Below, piece after piece: positions 49,155-61,299 of a stretch of DNA of 64,000 nucleotides (position 1 is the stretch's first letter; every line of letters starts with the position of its first letter). The translations under genes and the position numbers were made by a program. The stretch is from Varroa destructor (taxonomy: Eukaryota; Arthropoda; Arachnida; Mesostigmata; Varroidae), in assembly GCF_002443255.2 (NCBI RefSeq), contig NW_019211455.1:27764033-27828032 (forward strand). Reading direction: 5' to 3'. The notes under the pieces are model-generated. The model did no database searches, was not told the origin of the DNA, and was given only the letters and a program-made list of their open reading frames with translations.

Positions 49155-50867
49155 ACACTAAACAAAAAGTACTATTGTACAAAAATTTAAATGATGCTTT
49201 TGTCAAAATACCATATCACTACTATGTTCGCCTTTGTTGGGCGGGTAGGTTAGATTTCAGCATTTCTACTGCAAACCTTGTCTACTAATTATTTTTCATG
49301 AATAATTGCCTACGTAACTGAGAAGATTGCGGTTGACAAGATGTTAGGCAGTCGCGCAAATCTGTGACCTTTTAAGTTCGGGTTTTCCCTGCGTGTGTGG
49401 TAGAGTGCGCCTGCCCCTTATGGGCTGTCGTTTCACGCTGGCGGTCTGCCGCCTAGAGTGTCCCTGGCCTCGTCCGTACGTACTCGTTTGTGGAGCCTGG
49501 TCAGGCCTCCTACTCGAGGCCGATTATTAGAGCCGTCTAGACACGTAGCTGCCTAATCGCCTGTTAGTCAAAATTTCTCAAATGAATAGCGTTCGTACAG
49601 AATGAAAAGGAAATTAGCGGCCTTTCATACCAGCGATAGAACTACTGGCAGCAAGAGAAATACCTGAATAACTATAGCCTCTCCGATGATCCGAAATCCA
49701 GGTAGTTCCCGCTGAGCATAAAACGGGTTAGCTCGCTTCACAACTGTCAAAGGTAAAGCAAGAAGATGAGATTAAAGGCAGATAGGCCTGTCGGCTAAGC
49801 CAATGTAAATATCTTCATGTAGTTTGTACCTCGTATGGCTTTCGTTTATCAAACACGTGACGTGATATCGCTGTAAGTAAATAATAAATAGAAATCGTGA
49901 TGAGTAGGCCAGCTATTTTGCCGTGGACATGGTAGAGAGCCTTTGGTTCTTATGATTTTAATGTTGTTTTTCTTCTATTAAACCCCTCTTATTTGTTAGG
50001 CGGATCTCTCCTTTCCGGTAACTGACCACCCGCAGTAAATCACATCGAGACATCAATCGCCTATTAACTGTTTATGCAAAAAATGTCACAAACAGGGTTG
50101 GTGTTTAAAAAATAAAGAAGTCCTATAGGAAGTTTGCAGCAGGAGTTCTGCTGCTTGCAACCTTGTATGTTTTTGAGGCGAACGTGATGCATGAGTGAAC
50201 ATATTCCAATGATGCTAAAAGTTGTTCGCTCTTTCTTTCCGGTACGTATTCAATTATTACGGTCATTTTACGTGTCTAGAGTCTATACCGGGGAAGGTAT
50301 ATAGGTTCTTGATGAATTTGTTTCTACTAGGCCGGCTGGAGCTATTTAACTCCAGAACAGACTCAAGCGTTCCGAAGACTTCTCAAACGGTTTGTGTCCG
50401 TTATTAGCGTTATTAAACTGTGAATGACTTATTTGAGAGAATTGAGGGAGAATATGCTGCGCCATCCACTTCCCTCTCCAAGGCGTGCAAACAACTAAAA
50501 GCACACGGTCTTACCTCTGAAGAATATCAAAAACAAAGTTATCCCTCGGTTCTGTGGTCCCTGATTCAGGCTGTAATTGAAAAACTGGCAATAAGGTCGT
50601 TTGTTACTCGATTATTTCCCCACACACCCATGAGGCTCTTTAGAATTTCGAGGTATTTAGAAGTATGAATCGTTTCCTTTTCAGGCAATATTTTCTAATA
50701 ACAATTCCCTGGCATCTATTGCAAAAATTAGCATCAGATTATCACTCAGATACTCCCACCAAGGTCACTTTTTCTCTTGCTCAACGCTATTCAGCTGCCT
50801 GATTTTTCGTCTATAGCAACTGTGTGCTCCAAATGGGTTGTTTGTTGGCTACAGTTGTACGGTCTGT

Positions 50868-51147
50868 TTATGTAGTATTCCATGCGGGATCCATCTCTTC
50901 TGGGTTGGGTTTGTGAACAGCAAATTTTTCATCTTTCTCTGTGTTTCGATCATAGTTCTTCCGCTTCAGACGCTGAGGTTCAGTCATCATTCTGTGGTAT
51001 TCAGCATCTCAGTACTCGTTCTTCAAGTAATTGCATCTGTGGCGAACTGTTCGTGGGCTGCAGATCTCTCTGGGGAGTTTTCGTAAATGTTCGATGAGTT
51101 CTACTAGTCTTCTGATATTCGACAGCTCGAAATGGGTCACTGAGCAT
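50868..51147 (-). pseudogene. Coding-like segment with a frame break, unidentified
   Basis: On the minus strand an ATG at 51147 opens 48 codons (MLSDPFRAVEYQKTSRTHRT and on) ending at TGA 51001. A second frame, one base shifted, runs 51008-50868 (DAEYHRMMTEPQRLKRKNY and on, to a stop). Both are hydrophilic, Lys/Arg/Glu/Pro-rich and lack the AT-driven residues of chance frames here. The two parts share a motif (VEYQK / AEYHR) because the DNA holds a degenerate repeat spaced 118 bp, not a multiple of three, which explains the frame break. It could be a decayed repeat protein, a transposon piece, or two exons. I do not recognise the family. Confidence 0.3.
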
Positions 51148-51452
51148 TGATTTGTAACATTAAATTACGCCATTGCTTTAGCTAATTATTTCCTAATGGC
51201 ACAAATTACTTGGTATTAGCGAGCACTCAAATGTACTATTTGTTTTCTAGGTTTAGCTGATTTAAAGATATTCGTCTAACTGATCGTCTATAAAAATTTG
51301 ACATGGATCTTAACACTAGGTTGGCTTGTTTACCTCGATTTAATTAATTGACATTTGCACTTCAAGATGACTTGCATTGAATGTCTGTTCTAAAATTTAA
51401 ATCATTTTATTTTGCCTATAGGTAAATATTTTAACGTCGGAAATGCGTCATA

Positions 51453-51473
51453 GTGTTCCGGACACCGGAACAC
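51453..51473. repeat. Short hairpin GTGTTCCGG-ACA-CCGGAACAC
   Basis: Nine-base perfect arms flank a 3-base loop, just upstream of a splice-acceptor-like site at 51491. Confidence 0.7.
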
Positions 51474-52239
51474 AATATCTCTATCCTCTAGACAAAGTCG
51501 TACGTATGTAAATGGCTGCTCTGATCCGTATCATTGTGGTAAGAACCGAGAACGTCGTGAGGACGTTAATAGGCTATTACAAGCGAACATGCCCGTTCAG
51601 CTGGGGACATTTAGAATGTCACGGAGAAAACGGGACGTTGGATAACCGCCTTAAACCGAATCTACCTGCAGTAGTAACGTAGCGCTTTGTGTTTGCATTA
51701 GGTTTGGCGACTTCGGCAGAGACAACCCGAGAGCTACGAGAAACCAAGCACGCCCTTTCACCTCCGTGGCCAAAATGAGACGCGTCAGTGTAAATTGTTT
51801 AAGGCGTCGTGTTAGGATTGACCTCGTCATAAATAGTGGCCTGCGATTCTACGGGAACCGCAATCACTACTCAATGTTTACAACAAACACTGATCTGTTT
51901 TTATCCGTAGAATATAGAAGCAGAGCAAGATCGCAGAAAAATTAGTTAGATATATGTATGTGTGTTTTTTAATATAGTGCTTTCTTGCAAGAACGTTCGA
52001 AAATTTGGCCACTGAACGAGGCACTAGGAGCTGAAACCAAGCCTCGAACGGTTCTTTTGCGTGGCCATATGAAATTACAATAAAGATGCGTATGATGTAT
52101 TTTTTCAGTGTTTATTTGTACTCCTCCAAAATTTGTACACACCTATACACTACTCAAAAATTTCTCTCCTTCATAAGCCCGTTGTAAGCTTATTATCCAG
52201 TGAATCAAATCCTACCTCGAGTTCAAGTCCCAAATCTAG

Positions 52240-53060
52240 ATGCTCCCAGAAAAGAAAGTGCCTTTTCGATAATATCTCTATTTTGTTATTTTCCGATGCC
52301 AAAAGGCTGCCGAAGGAACCCGGGTTGCTTGCCCCGTTTACAATAGGGACTCCCTGCATAAGACATCAGTTTAGAGGTAACTGGCAAAGTTCAATAATGG
52401 AAATTTAGAACTGGCGGATGCATTCCGCCCCAGTTAGTGAGGACCACGTAGAAGCTAAGGAAAGACAGCTGGCCAATAATTTATAAACTGGACGAGAACA
52501 GAACGATGGTTTCGTGATAGCCGTCAGGTATCCTGAATGTATGAGATTTACTAAGAAAAGTAGGAGCCTGGGTGCTCCATAATCTGAATGAAGAGCTTGA
52601 GGAAACGCTGCTTCTTATCGTTCCGCAACACCTCGTTGGATAACAAAGAGCTGCAATAACAGGTTTCTACAAAGCATTATTATAAGTGTTTTTACGTCAA
52701 CGTGAAGTAAAGAAAGGAATGGATAGTTCCGAAGAGGACGCCTAGACCCTGTGTCAAGCCAGATTTCCATTCTAAAAAGACAACGATATATATCTGGTAA
52801 AAATAGGATTTCTTAAGAAAGACTCAAAGGATCAGGCGGAACGGCCTTTTCTGACAACAACGTTAGGTCACCCACCTCAAAAATTGTTAAAACCGCCTAG
52901 CAGCTACGATGCAGTAACTGAAACGAATCAGAGAAATAAGAAGATCGCAGCGATAACTATATTGTGAATGGGAAAAGGCGGAAAGGAGAAAAGTGCGCAA
53001 TCACTTACAGTTTCAATAAGATTGAACTCCGCTCCAAAGCTGATATACAGCTCTAATTAA
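52240..53060 (+). mobile_element. Decayed mariner transposon (transposase pseudogene)
   Basis: Read across frames, this DNA follows a mariner transposase from its start. An ATG at 52240 leads to KAAEGTR (52303) and VYNRDS (52336), then LAKFNNGNLELADAFRP (52381 on), which matches the wF.kF..GNf.l.D..R.GRP region. A +1 shift near 52433 gives SEDHVEAKERQLANNL (helix-turn-helix entry). Another shift gives MVS..PSGILNV and WVLHNLNEELEE (52569), matching WVPHxLNE. The original frame then resumes with FYVNVK-stop-RKEW and IVPKRTPRPCVKPDFHSKK to IW (52693-52797). Several in-frame stops and at least three frameshifts are present. The segment holding the first catalytic Asp (TGDEKW) is largely deleted, so the copy is dead. 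Similarity fades after 52800, and terminal inverted repeats were not found. Closest by eye to the mellifera type of the IS630-Tc1-mariner superfamily. Confidence 0.85.
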
Positions 53061-54099
53061 ACAAAAAAGCTATAGACACAAAATGATAAAGAAGGGTAGT
53101 ATGTGTTCATGTCGTAGAAGAAAACGGGTAAGTTTAGCTTGAATATTTATAACTATTGAAAGCCTATGGGCACAGACCAAGTAGCGACAGGCACTCACTC
53201 AGCCTTGATATATACAATTATTGAATTTTTTCTAATTGTTCATTACGGCGCTAGTGTTTAAATGCTTCTTCTCGTTACATCACTCAATATCTTTGTCGAC
53301 TCGATGCAGTTAACGAAAGTAGTTATTAGTTAGCAAAGAGCATTTTGATGACCTCTGGCGAGAAAATTGCAATTTGGCCATTGGATAGCATCGGAATAGT
53401 GCAATAGAACCCAGGTAGTGTTAGCCGTTACAAAAATATCGACCCAAACACGAGTAGCAGTATGTGGTGAGCCCAAGAAACAGACAGGTCCTCCTGTCAA
53501 AGAAACTGAGGCAGTGGTCTCGAACGTCGATAGCAGTCTGTTGCTCTAGTACGACGACGTGACCGGTCGTGAAGTCTGGGCAACAGTCAAAGGGAAAGCA
53601 GCCTAAGAGAGGTTATTATGCAGTTTAGCCGCCTTGTAACCGTAGGCCAGCTTGGTCCAACGTCTCTAAAGACATTCAGAAACTGCTGTCAAAGCAGGCC
53701 ACTAGCCTCGACTGAGACAGTTCGGATCTACCAAGCTGGGCTGAGTCAATCTTTGGGCCACTGGCCACAGCAACAGCTTAAGGAGGCTATCTCCATTTAC
53801 ACTTCTAACCGTCCAACGGGCCGCCAAATTGCCTTAAGAACTCTATTGTTGTCCTGTATATGGCCAATGGGTAGTTAAATGGTTGAATTCAGTCAGTGAA
53901 TTGTGATATCGTTATAATGAGGTGGCAGTGAAGCGATACCGATTCAAATATGCGATGGAAGACGCAACAAATTCTAGTTTCTTTCATCTGCTCTGAAGAA
54001 GAACAGGCAACAAAAATATCAACGAGAATAGGGACGATTTGTGCGCAGCAAAACGTGATTCAGTCCGCGATACCGATTCTCACAATAGTACAAGAAGTG

Positions 54100-54476
54100 C
54101 TAACGTTGCCAATCACAGTGCTGTGTTAAGGTAATGCTTGGGCAGCAACAATAGGTATTGTCTAGTTCTCCGCATGAGTTTCCTCCGTAATGGCAGTAAT
54201 GGAAGCATTTGCTGGAACGATCAAGAAAATCATGACGATATTCACAACAATATACCACTTCGTATATGACAGTCACGGAACACGTGCCACACAGAAGATG
54301 AAAGTAAGGGGCAAGAGAGTCTGCCCTACGCTTTTTTGCCGCCGCGGGTAAACACGAAACTAAGTCGGCCAGATGTGAATAGTTATGTGTTCGTCTAACC
54401 TGGATTTTCGGATATTCGGATTTCTGGATGGAAGGACAAATTAAAAGGAACTGATACAGAACCACAAAGCTGAGGC
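54100..54476 (-). CDS. Possible minus-strand terminal exon, Cys-rich, unidentified
   Basis: A good minus-strand acceptor (AAATTGTTTTACAG, just above 54476) opens a frame ending at a stop at 54100. It encodes about 120 residues with 14 or more Cys clustered near the end: LCGTC, YCCEY, KCFHYC, NSC, YCCC, QHC. The clustering suggests a disulphide-rich or zinc-binding domain, but no family fits clearly. It could pair with the coding-like stretch at 54640-54870 on the same strand. No minus-strand poly(A) signal is evident close downstream, so this may also be chance. Confidence 0.25.
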
Positions 54477-54639
54477 TGTCTGTAAAACAATTTTTGGAAA
54501 AGTCACAATCTTTGAATGTTTGTTGTCACTAGACAAATCTACAGGTACATATACGCGTGGCAATTATGAAAAATAAATGACACCAAGATGCATCCATTTT
54601 ACTTGACTAGCCCTAGTACCCTTTCATCTGCAACAATGC

Positions 54640-54870
54640 CGTTTGATGGTTGGATTCCTACAATGGGAAATGTCTTGTTGTGGCCGTCGTGGTTCCCTGA
54701 CTTCAACAGCCGGTAGGTCTGGGAAACAGGAAGTTTTCATGGCGCCACTGATGGCTTCCGTTCCGTCGCCATTCGGCAGGTTCCTTAACTTGTTGACCCA
54801 CTTGGCTGCATTGTCGCTGTCGACAGTTGCCAACAGTTCACACAAACGCACATCGCACGCACTGTGTCTA
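54640..54870 (-). CDS. Possible minus-strand internal exon, unidentified
   Basis: The minus frame reads SACDVRLCELLATVDSDN and onward through NLPNGDGTEAISGAMKT, with many codons ending in G or C, unlike the surrounding AT-rich DNA. A possible donor (ATT|GTAGGA near 54650) leaves one base, which fits the two-base start of the candidate exon at 54476. The donor is weak and both strands are open here, so confidence is low. Confidence 0.2.
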
Positions 54871-56212
54871 CACACTACTAGGAGGATGCGAATAAGAAGA
54901 TACGACACTGTCTTTGTTAGCTGATGAACTGCTCACTTCGTGTCTGAAGACTGTTTCCACGACACGCAGTAAGAGCAGCGGCCGAATCGTTTTTGCGAGC
55001 CACCCCCTACCTTGTTGACGTCGTCGGCGAGTGAAAACAATGTATCAAATCTGTTCGGCGGTACTACATACGAGAAAAGATCTTGTCAGTCAATCTGTCC
55101 ACCTCTTGAGTTTAAAGCGGTGCCACCACTGTTGTTTCTGATATTATACATAGTACAATTACTATCTACGCTCACTGAGGATCGGTGCCTGCGACGAATC
55201 TGAGCATAGCCTCACCCACGACCACAGCCTGAACGTCATTCGCCATGGATTCGTTTAGGTAAACCTATAGAAGGTTGCCCTATATTACTGTTGTTTTTGC
55301 AGCTGCATATTCATCCAGTTCTATCCAAACAATGGCCCTCTTTTTCATTCTTTAGAGCTAAAAATCTCTTGCCGTCAATGACATCAATAAATGACAACAA
55401 AAACGTCAATGAAATCTCTCGTCCCCACTATGAGATACGGCTGAGAGGTACGAGGTGTAGAGCTATCGCCGTCGCTTCTGCCACCACAACCATGAACTCA
55501 AACAGCTGGCGATGGTTGCTGTTGTTCGAATGCTGAAGACCATATGTGCCCATATGGCTCTAGTTCTGGACTGCGTTTGCTGTTTCCGTCACTTCCCCTG
55601 CCCCCCAAATTTTGCGTGTCACTTGTCGCCCTTCCGACATTCACTATTCTCTTTCATCTACTTCGCTCACGCTAACTTCAGGGCCTCACCGCTTCGGCCC
55701 TGGATTCGGGCCTTGAGTAGCCGCCAAAAGCTACTGCTAGCCACTGTCCCATACTTTTCAGGGTTCACCGTGCACCACGCTCTCATTGCTGTGTGGCCAG
55801 CACTTACTGCTGAACGATCCGCGTATGAATGCTGCAACTAGTACGACCACTATTCGCGGGAATATTCTCGCAGAACCGTAAATGTCCCCAATGTTCCACA
55901 CGTCCAGCCCGATCGGTTTATCACGCTAAGCAAACGGTCCCTTAGAACCCTTCCCCCTTTTGTCTATTCTCTGTTATACTGCAGACTCGCTCATTATTAA
56001 TACTCTATCCTAGTCCATCCCACTGGCTACCCCCTCAACCGTTCTCCTCTTTTGCCCGCATATCCCGTGGCAAAGTCCATTCCGCATCGACCTTCCCTCC
56101 ACCAAAGATATTTCCCATGCAGTTATGTTGGTCAGGCTGCTGGTAGGAGGAGTAGGCTGTTCTTGAAGCTGATCCTAACGGCGCCAATTGCTGTCTGTAG
56201 TTTTTGAAATCG

Positions 56213-56235
56213 TTTGTGTGTGTGTGTGTATGTGT
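56213..56235. repeat. (GT)n microsatellite
   Basis: GT dinucleotide run with one TA interruption. Confidence 0.85.
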
Positions 56236-56699
56236 GCATGCCTCTGAATGTCGTTCCCTTTAGCTTTAGGGCTGCGTAGTGTGTGATAACAAAGACGTGC
56301 AAGCACAAGCAGAGCTGTTCACTCTTTGCCCCCTATTTCTCTATCATCCGTTACCCACCGTTATCTTCTATTCGATGTGTATGGCACCGTACAACCTCTC
56401 GAAACGTAGCAGCCTTTCGCCCCACTCGACTAGGATGCCTTTACTCCGCGTGCTTGCCCTCTCCACGGAGGGCCCCGGCGACCCCTCGCTATCCACTGTC
56501 ACCCTGTCCTAAGGGCCCTTACTCATCGCGAAGGGGGGTCTCGTCGGCCAAGCAAGAACCTTAGATCAAGACCCGCCGAAATTGAAAACTAAACATTGTT
56601 TCTACAGAAGTAACAGTGTTATACGACGAAAAACCAATGTATAAACACACAGGTATCTAGATTAGGTATGCTAAATAGAAATCCGATGCGCAAAACATC

Positions 56700-57080
56700 A
56701 TTCAGTTGCAGGACTTATTGGGAAAATAGTCTGCCTTTAGCTGGCGCGCTACCGCTATCGTCCTTCGTTGTACCGTACCCTGCGAGGGCCGTAGAGAGAC
56801 AAAGGGCGGTGTACGCGCCCGCGCTCCCACGAGAAGCCTCTATGCGAAAGACAGCTAACAACACGGACACAAGCGTAGGGAGTTAAAAGCTTAGTGGTCG
56901 GTCTGTCGAAGAAAATATGGCAAAAATAACCTAAATTGAGCGAGTGAGTGCAGTGCTGTGCTGAAACACGCGAGCTAATCCGTCTCGGAGCCGCCGCAAA
57001 AGTGCACCGGCGACCGCAAACACGATTCCCGCCGCGATCCGCCATCTGGTTGGTTGGATACCCGTGTTCACTACTACTGC
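56700..57080. promoter_or_regulatory. CpG-rich island, possible promoter
   Basis: A compact GC- and CpG-rich stretch, for example GCGCCCGCGCTCCCACG near 56816 and CCGCCGCGATCCGCCATC near 57030. It sits in the C-rich 55-60 kb block and upstream of the two strong + strand donors at 58761 and 59588. On the minus strand it carries CAGATGGCGGATCGCGG, either a promoter motif of the GATGGCGG type or a start codon of an unproven minus frame. Confidence 0.3.
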
Positions 57081-58769
57081 TACTTCCATATAACTATATA
57101 TATATCTCATTAATTTATAACGTATTCTCTCATATTGTATTGTAGAGTTTCGCGTGCTGCTGACCCGAGTTAGCTAGCCCAACAGCGAGCCAGCAACTTC
57201 TTCCTTATTGCAAGCGCTGATAACACCTAGGTCAGCTAAGAAGTCAAGCTCTAAGGCAAGTATCCAGACAAGCAATCGCTTGCAACAGGAAAAGCGACCA
57301 CCTACACGGCAGTGCAACCAGCGATCGTGAACATAGCATCAAAGCAAAGGGCTTAATTTGACTCTGCGTTCTGCATGGTCGCTTCGTGCCTGTTGCCTCA
57401 TGAGCGCATTGTCTTGGATTAATCTCCGCAATATTGACCAGGTAGCAATTTGTGTTACCAACCACAATCAACTCAGGGCTCGAAATTCGCTCGTGGCTCT
57501 CATCTGCCTGTTATCTTGAGCGTTTGTTCGCCTTTCCGCTAGCCAACCGCACAGGCCGTGCTGCGTTACAGCGAGTACGAGTCAGAGTCTACGGAAAAAT
57601 CCTACCACGAAAGTTTCTTTGCTCTGCTCGAGAATCTCGGGGCAGGGCAAATTTTCGTTGCTTCCAGCAGCCATCTGCTACTAACTACTAACCGCAGATC
57701 AACGATAGGCCGTCGGAGCTGCGTGCGTGTGTGTGCTGTTGTTCGAATGTTACGTTCAAGTACCAATCTACGGATTACTCGACTACCAGCTAGGGAAGGA
57801 CCTCTAGTGTTGGAGCATTGTAGCCATTGCGCATCGTACGATCACTGTGTGAAAACCTAACAACATCAGTAATAATAGCTGCGTGAAACATCTGTATGTC
57901 AACTAACGAAAGCGGTTCCCGACGAAACGAATGAATCTAGACAGCTTCATGTTGGTTGACTTCGACCGGAGCGGCCAGCACAATTACGAATTGTTCGATA
58001 TTGTACTATCTATGATAGATACATCAGCGGATCTATTTGTCTGTCCGTTTGTCTAAGTTATCTGCACGCTTCTACTAGACACATTAGCAATGCGGGTGAT
58101 TCGTAGGGAGAAAGAGATGGATAGAGAATTGCTTTACCATCAACGAAACGTAACGCCAACCAAGACCAGATTGTCTGAAAAGTATTACGCAGTATATTGC
58201 TTTTTTGGCTAGCTGCCGCGCGATAACAACGGCAACAACACCGCTACTGAAGAGCAGCGTCAAAGAACATAACCAATTCACCCAGCAATCTGTATATCTG
58301 TCTGCTTTAGCCAGATTCAAGCCAGCTGCTGCAATACGACGCACGCACACGCTACTCCACGTATTACTACCCCACCACTGTCCATGTCGCCCGCGACGTT
58401 CGGATCAGCAATGCAGACGCCACTCAATCGTAACCAATTCATCTGTATTCAGTACACAGTCAGGACGAGACTGACAAAAGGACATCTTGCCGAACTAAAC
58501 TAGAATTTGACACTCGCCGACCACTAGTTCGAGCTCTCTACTTCGCTGCTCTCTTATTATTCTATAATAGTCCAATACTCTCCATAAACACACACAAACC
58601 TACCATACAACTGTTACAGCCTGCGCTTAGAAAAATACTAATACAGTTATAGTTGTTGATCTAAACGCAGATTAACAGCCGCAGACAATTATATATATAC
58701 ATATATAGATATCAATATATATATACAAGCTGCTAAACGAACGTGTCCTTCACGAGCACAGGTAAGCAG

Positions 58770-59588
58770 ACAGACCCGTCTAGACGAGCTGTCGAAGCAA
58801 ACTGTGCAGGACAAAGAACGCAACATCTATTTAGCTTTTAGTACAACGCTGGCTGCTAGTGAACACTGCCCACGGCAGAAAAACAAGGCAAAGAAATAAA
58901 AACGTAGTGACGTTGGAAAACTCTTGAACCACTAATTGTAGTGTCTAATCCGAAGCAACGCCTGCATCTTTTCTACGAAGAGAACACCCCTTAAGCTAAG
59001 TCAGCAAGCGAGGGTAGAAAACTTCGTCTCGACCCATTTGTAAACATCAGACCAACATAAGGATCGCAACAGGATAAAAAAAATCATAAGACAAAATCAT
59101 ATCAACTCCGATAATAGCAAAAACCTACTTGCGTACCAAACCAAATCTCAATCGCTATCAGCAACACAGTATCTCTATTTAGCATCTTCAACCAACCTAT
59201 GTTCTTCAACCCAACCCAACCCACATCAGATCTATCCTTCCTGTTCTTCATCTTCAACTACCAGTAAACTAATATTTTGACACTTACAATTTCCTTTTCT
59301 CAACTTCCGATAAACACGCTTGTTGACTTCTCGCAAGCATTCGACTGCCTAAAGGAAAAATCCAAATCAGTAACATCTTCGTCATCATCTGAAACAACGA
59401 AACCATCATCCCTAAATCAATCAAAGAAGTACCAGTCGACGCAATCCTTCGACCGCCTTTGCACTACTTTGCACTACTGTTCACCTAATCCTATTTAATC
59501 TACTGCTACTTCCGAAACAATCTTCTATCTACCTTCCGAGTTACGTCGTCGTCTACCACTAATTTCCCTCCACTCCCACCCCACCGAG
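58770..59588 (+). other. Probable untranslated exon (C-rich, G-poor strand) ending at a strong donor
   Basis: From about 58.77 kb the + strand is strikingly C-rich and G-poor (59161-59280 has 38 C and 8 G). It ends exactly at CCACCGAG|GTAAGAGT (59588). Stops occur in all frames. Another strong donor, CACAG|GTAAGC, sits at 58761. Such skew with a terminal donor fits a long 5' UTR exon of a + strand gene whose coding exons lie downstream or outside the window. Inferred from composition and splice motifs only. Confidence 0.3.
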
Positions 59589-60749
59589 GTAAGAGTAAAG
59601 CAAAAGGTGGATATACGCACGTTATTGTCATCCAAATTTCAATCATTTTACATACGCGAGATACACGAAAAGTAAAAGCAAAGGCAAACGTCCCATATTG
59701 TCTAGTGGGAAAATTGTTGGGACATTCCAGCCCATTTTTCTATTCGGTTCATATGCGGGATGAGGCGCAAATTGTTCTTCACTGTTGACCTCCATAGCTG
59801 CCCGCACGAATATGTATAAGTTACTATAGAGATAACAGAAGAATCAGTTTCGTGTAATTGCTATTCAGGCTCTAGCAAAATTTCGAAAACACATAAACTA
59901 CTTTTGGATACTGTGAAGACCGATTTGAAGGCTGGTGTACCTCACACGAGGGAAATCTGATTCGATAACCCGGAGTAGCTCTATGTACTTCATTGATAAG
60001 ATGAATTCCATTCAGGAAAATAACCAGCGAACCCATTTAACTCTCAAGAACTTTTTCAAATCTGTTTCGTTTACAGGTTCAAATCGTTACAAAGTTATCG
60101 AGGAAAGAGCAGACTAGGGTCATCTACTCACTTCAGTAATGGTAAGTGTCGAGCAACGAAGTGTTCGCTTGAGCCAGGCTCAATCGAAGCGACCGCATTG
60201 GTCCATCATACGTGATACGTTCGATCTATACAACAGGATACGGTATATGACCAATGATGTATATACGTGCATTTCGTGGCGGCTAGGGAAGTCGGTGCGG
60301 ATCTATGAATGATAAGTTGACGGAATCGTCTAGTGTATGTAAATTTTGGTGTTAGGAAACGTCACTGTTATCTGGAGCTATGCACGATTTTGATACTGGA
60401 TATTGATAGTGGAGATATTGTCGATAAAATCGATTATCCAGTCATTATAGTGCGAAGTGTCATTGAGCCGCTCATATGATAGTACAGCACGAGGCCTATT
60501 AGTGGACAAACATATAGATTAGAGAGTGGATGAACATGTATAGGTTTCTTAGATATCATCTATGAATATACAAGTTCTGCGCTGATACCAGCCCGTGTCA
60601 GCGCACAACACGCAGGATCAATTCGTCCGTATTTTCTCAACATGACGAGAATCAGGATTGGCATTTTTAGCCAGCACTCCTAATGACGAGTCATTATTAG
60701 GATTAGCATTAAGTTGTAAAATTATCCATCGGCCACAGCTTTAGCGACA

Positions 60750-61148
60750 TTGCTTGCTGTCAGTCAGTGGTCACTGCCACTTTATATGCATATGTCTGCG
60801 TTGTTCGCGCGGCTTTCCCTGCGTACCGGCGGGGTCAGAATTATCGGTGGCAATGGTGGGCCAGCGAGCTTCTCCCAACTTGGTCCTGTTGCCAAGGCCA
60901 AACCTAGGATCTATTATTGCTATGACGTTGCTGTGACACGAAAAAGGATCCATAGTCCAAATCTAAGGACAGCTATGGCTGACGGCGCGGAACCGATAAA
61001 GCGTGATCTCCAGAATGGTATACAGAGATCCTACGGCACAGAGGCGGTAGTACCGGGAAGAAAGAGGGAGTTCTTTCTAAAGGGGCCAGTTGGTCTGTGT
61101 CTCACTTGTTTTCGTCTTGCAGCACGGGCATCGTTGGGGGGTTCATAG
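60750..61148 (+). CDS. Unassigned 132-codon open frame
   Basis: The frame lies in a locally GC-richer patch. No domain is recognisable. A strong acceptor (TTGTTTTCGTCTTGCAG, about 61120) cuts through its end. After it, another frame gives TGIVGGFIDIFLFIL and a stop. A minus-strand frame (60771-60953) is equally open. It could be exon fragments or a transposon relic. Confidence 0.15.
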   Translation: MLAVSQWSLPLYMHMSALFARLSLRTGGVRIIGGNGGPASFSQLGPVAKAKPRIYYCYDVAVTRKRIHSPNLRTAMADGAEPIKRDLQNGIQRSYGTEAVVPGRKREFFLKGPVGLCLTCFRLAARASLGGS

Positions 61149-61229
61149 ACATTTTTCTGTTCATCCTATAAAGGTTTCGTATGGGGCTCTGCGCTTTATT
61201 GTGGCGACGAAGGTCGTCTAGCTAGAATC

Positions 61230-61230
<1 letters not shown>

Positions 61231-61279
<49 letters not shown>
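61231..61279. repeat. (AG)24 microsatellite
   Basis: About 49 bases of uninterrupted AG, the longest perfect non-AT microsatellite in the window. Confidence 0.95.
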
Positions 61280-61281
<2 letters not shown>

Positions 61282-61299
61282 TTTGCGAGCTATGCCTTT

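Larger units (their letters stand above)
28560..50400. other. Long gene-poor AT-rich region
   Basis: About 22 kb without a supportable gene. It holds the tRNA-like relic (33979), the RORE pair (43513), the hairpin (48995), microsatellites and a GC-rich patch at 36000-36190. Open frames at 31050-31409 and 34250-34630 are Lys-rich products of A-runs. Confidence 0.6.

Noticed and set aside
49398..49420. tRNA A-box-like TGGTAGAGTGCGCCTGCC
   Set aside because: No T-arm or acceptor stem follows; a 10-base A-box match alone is not enough.
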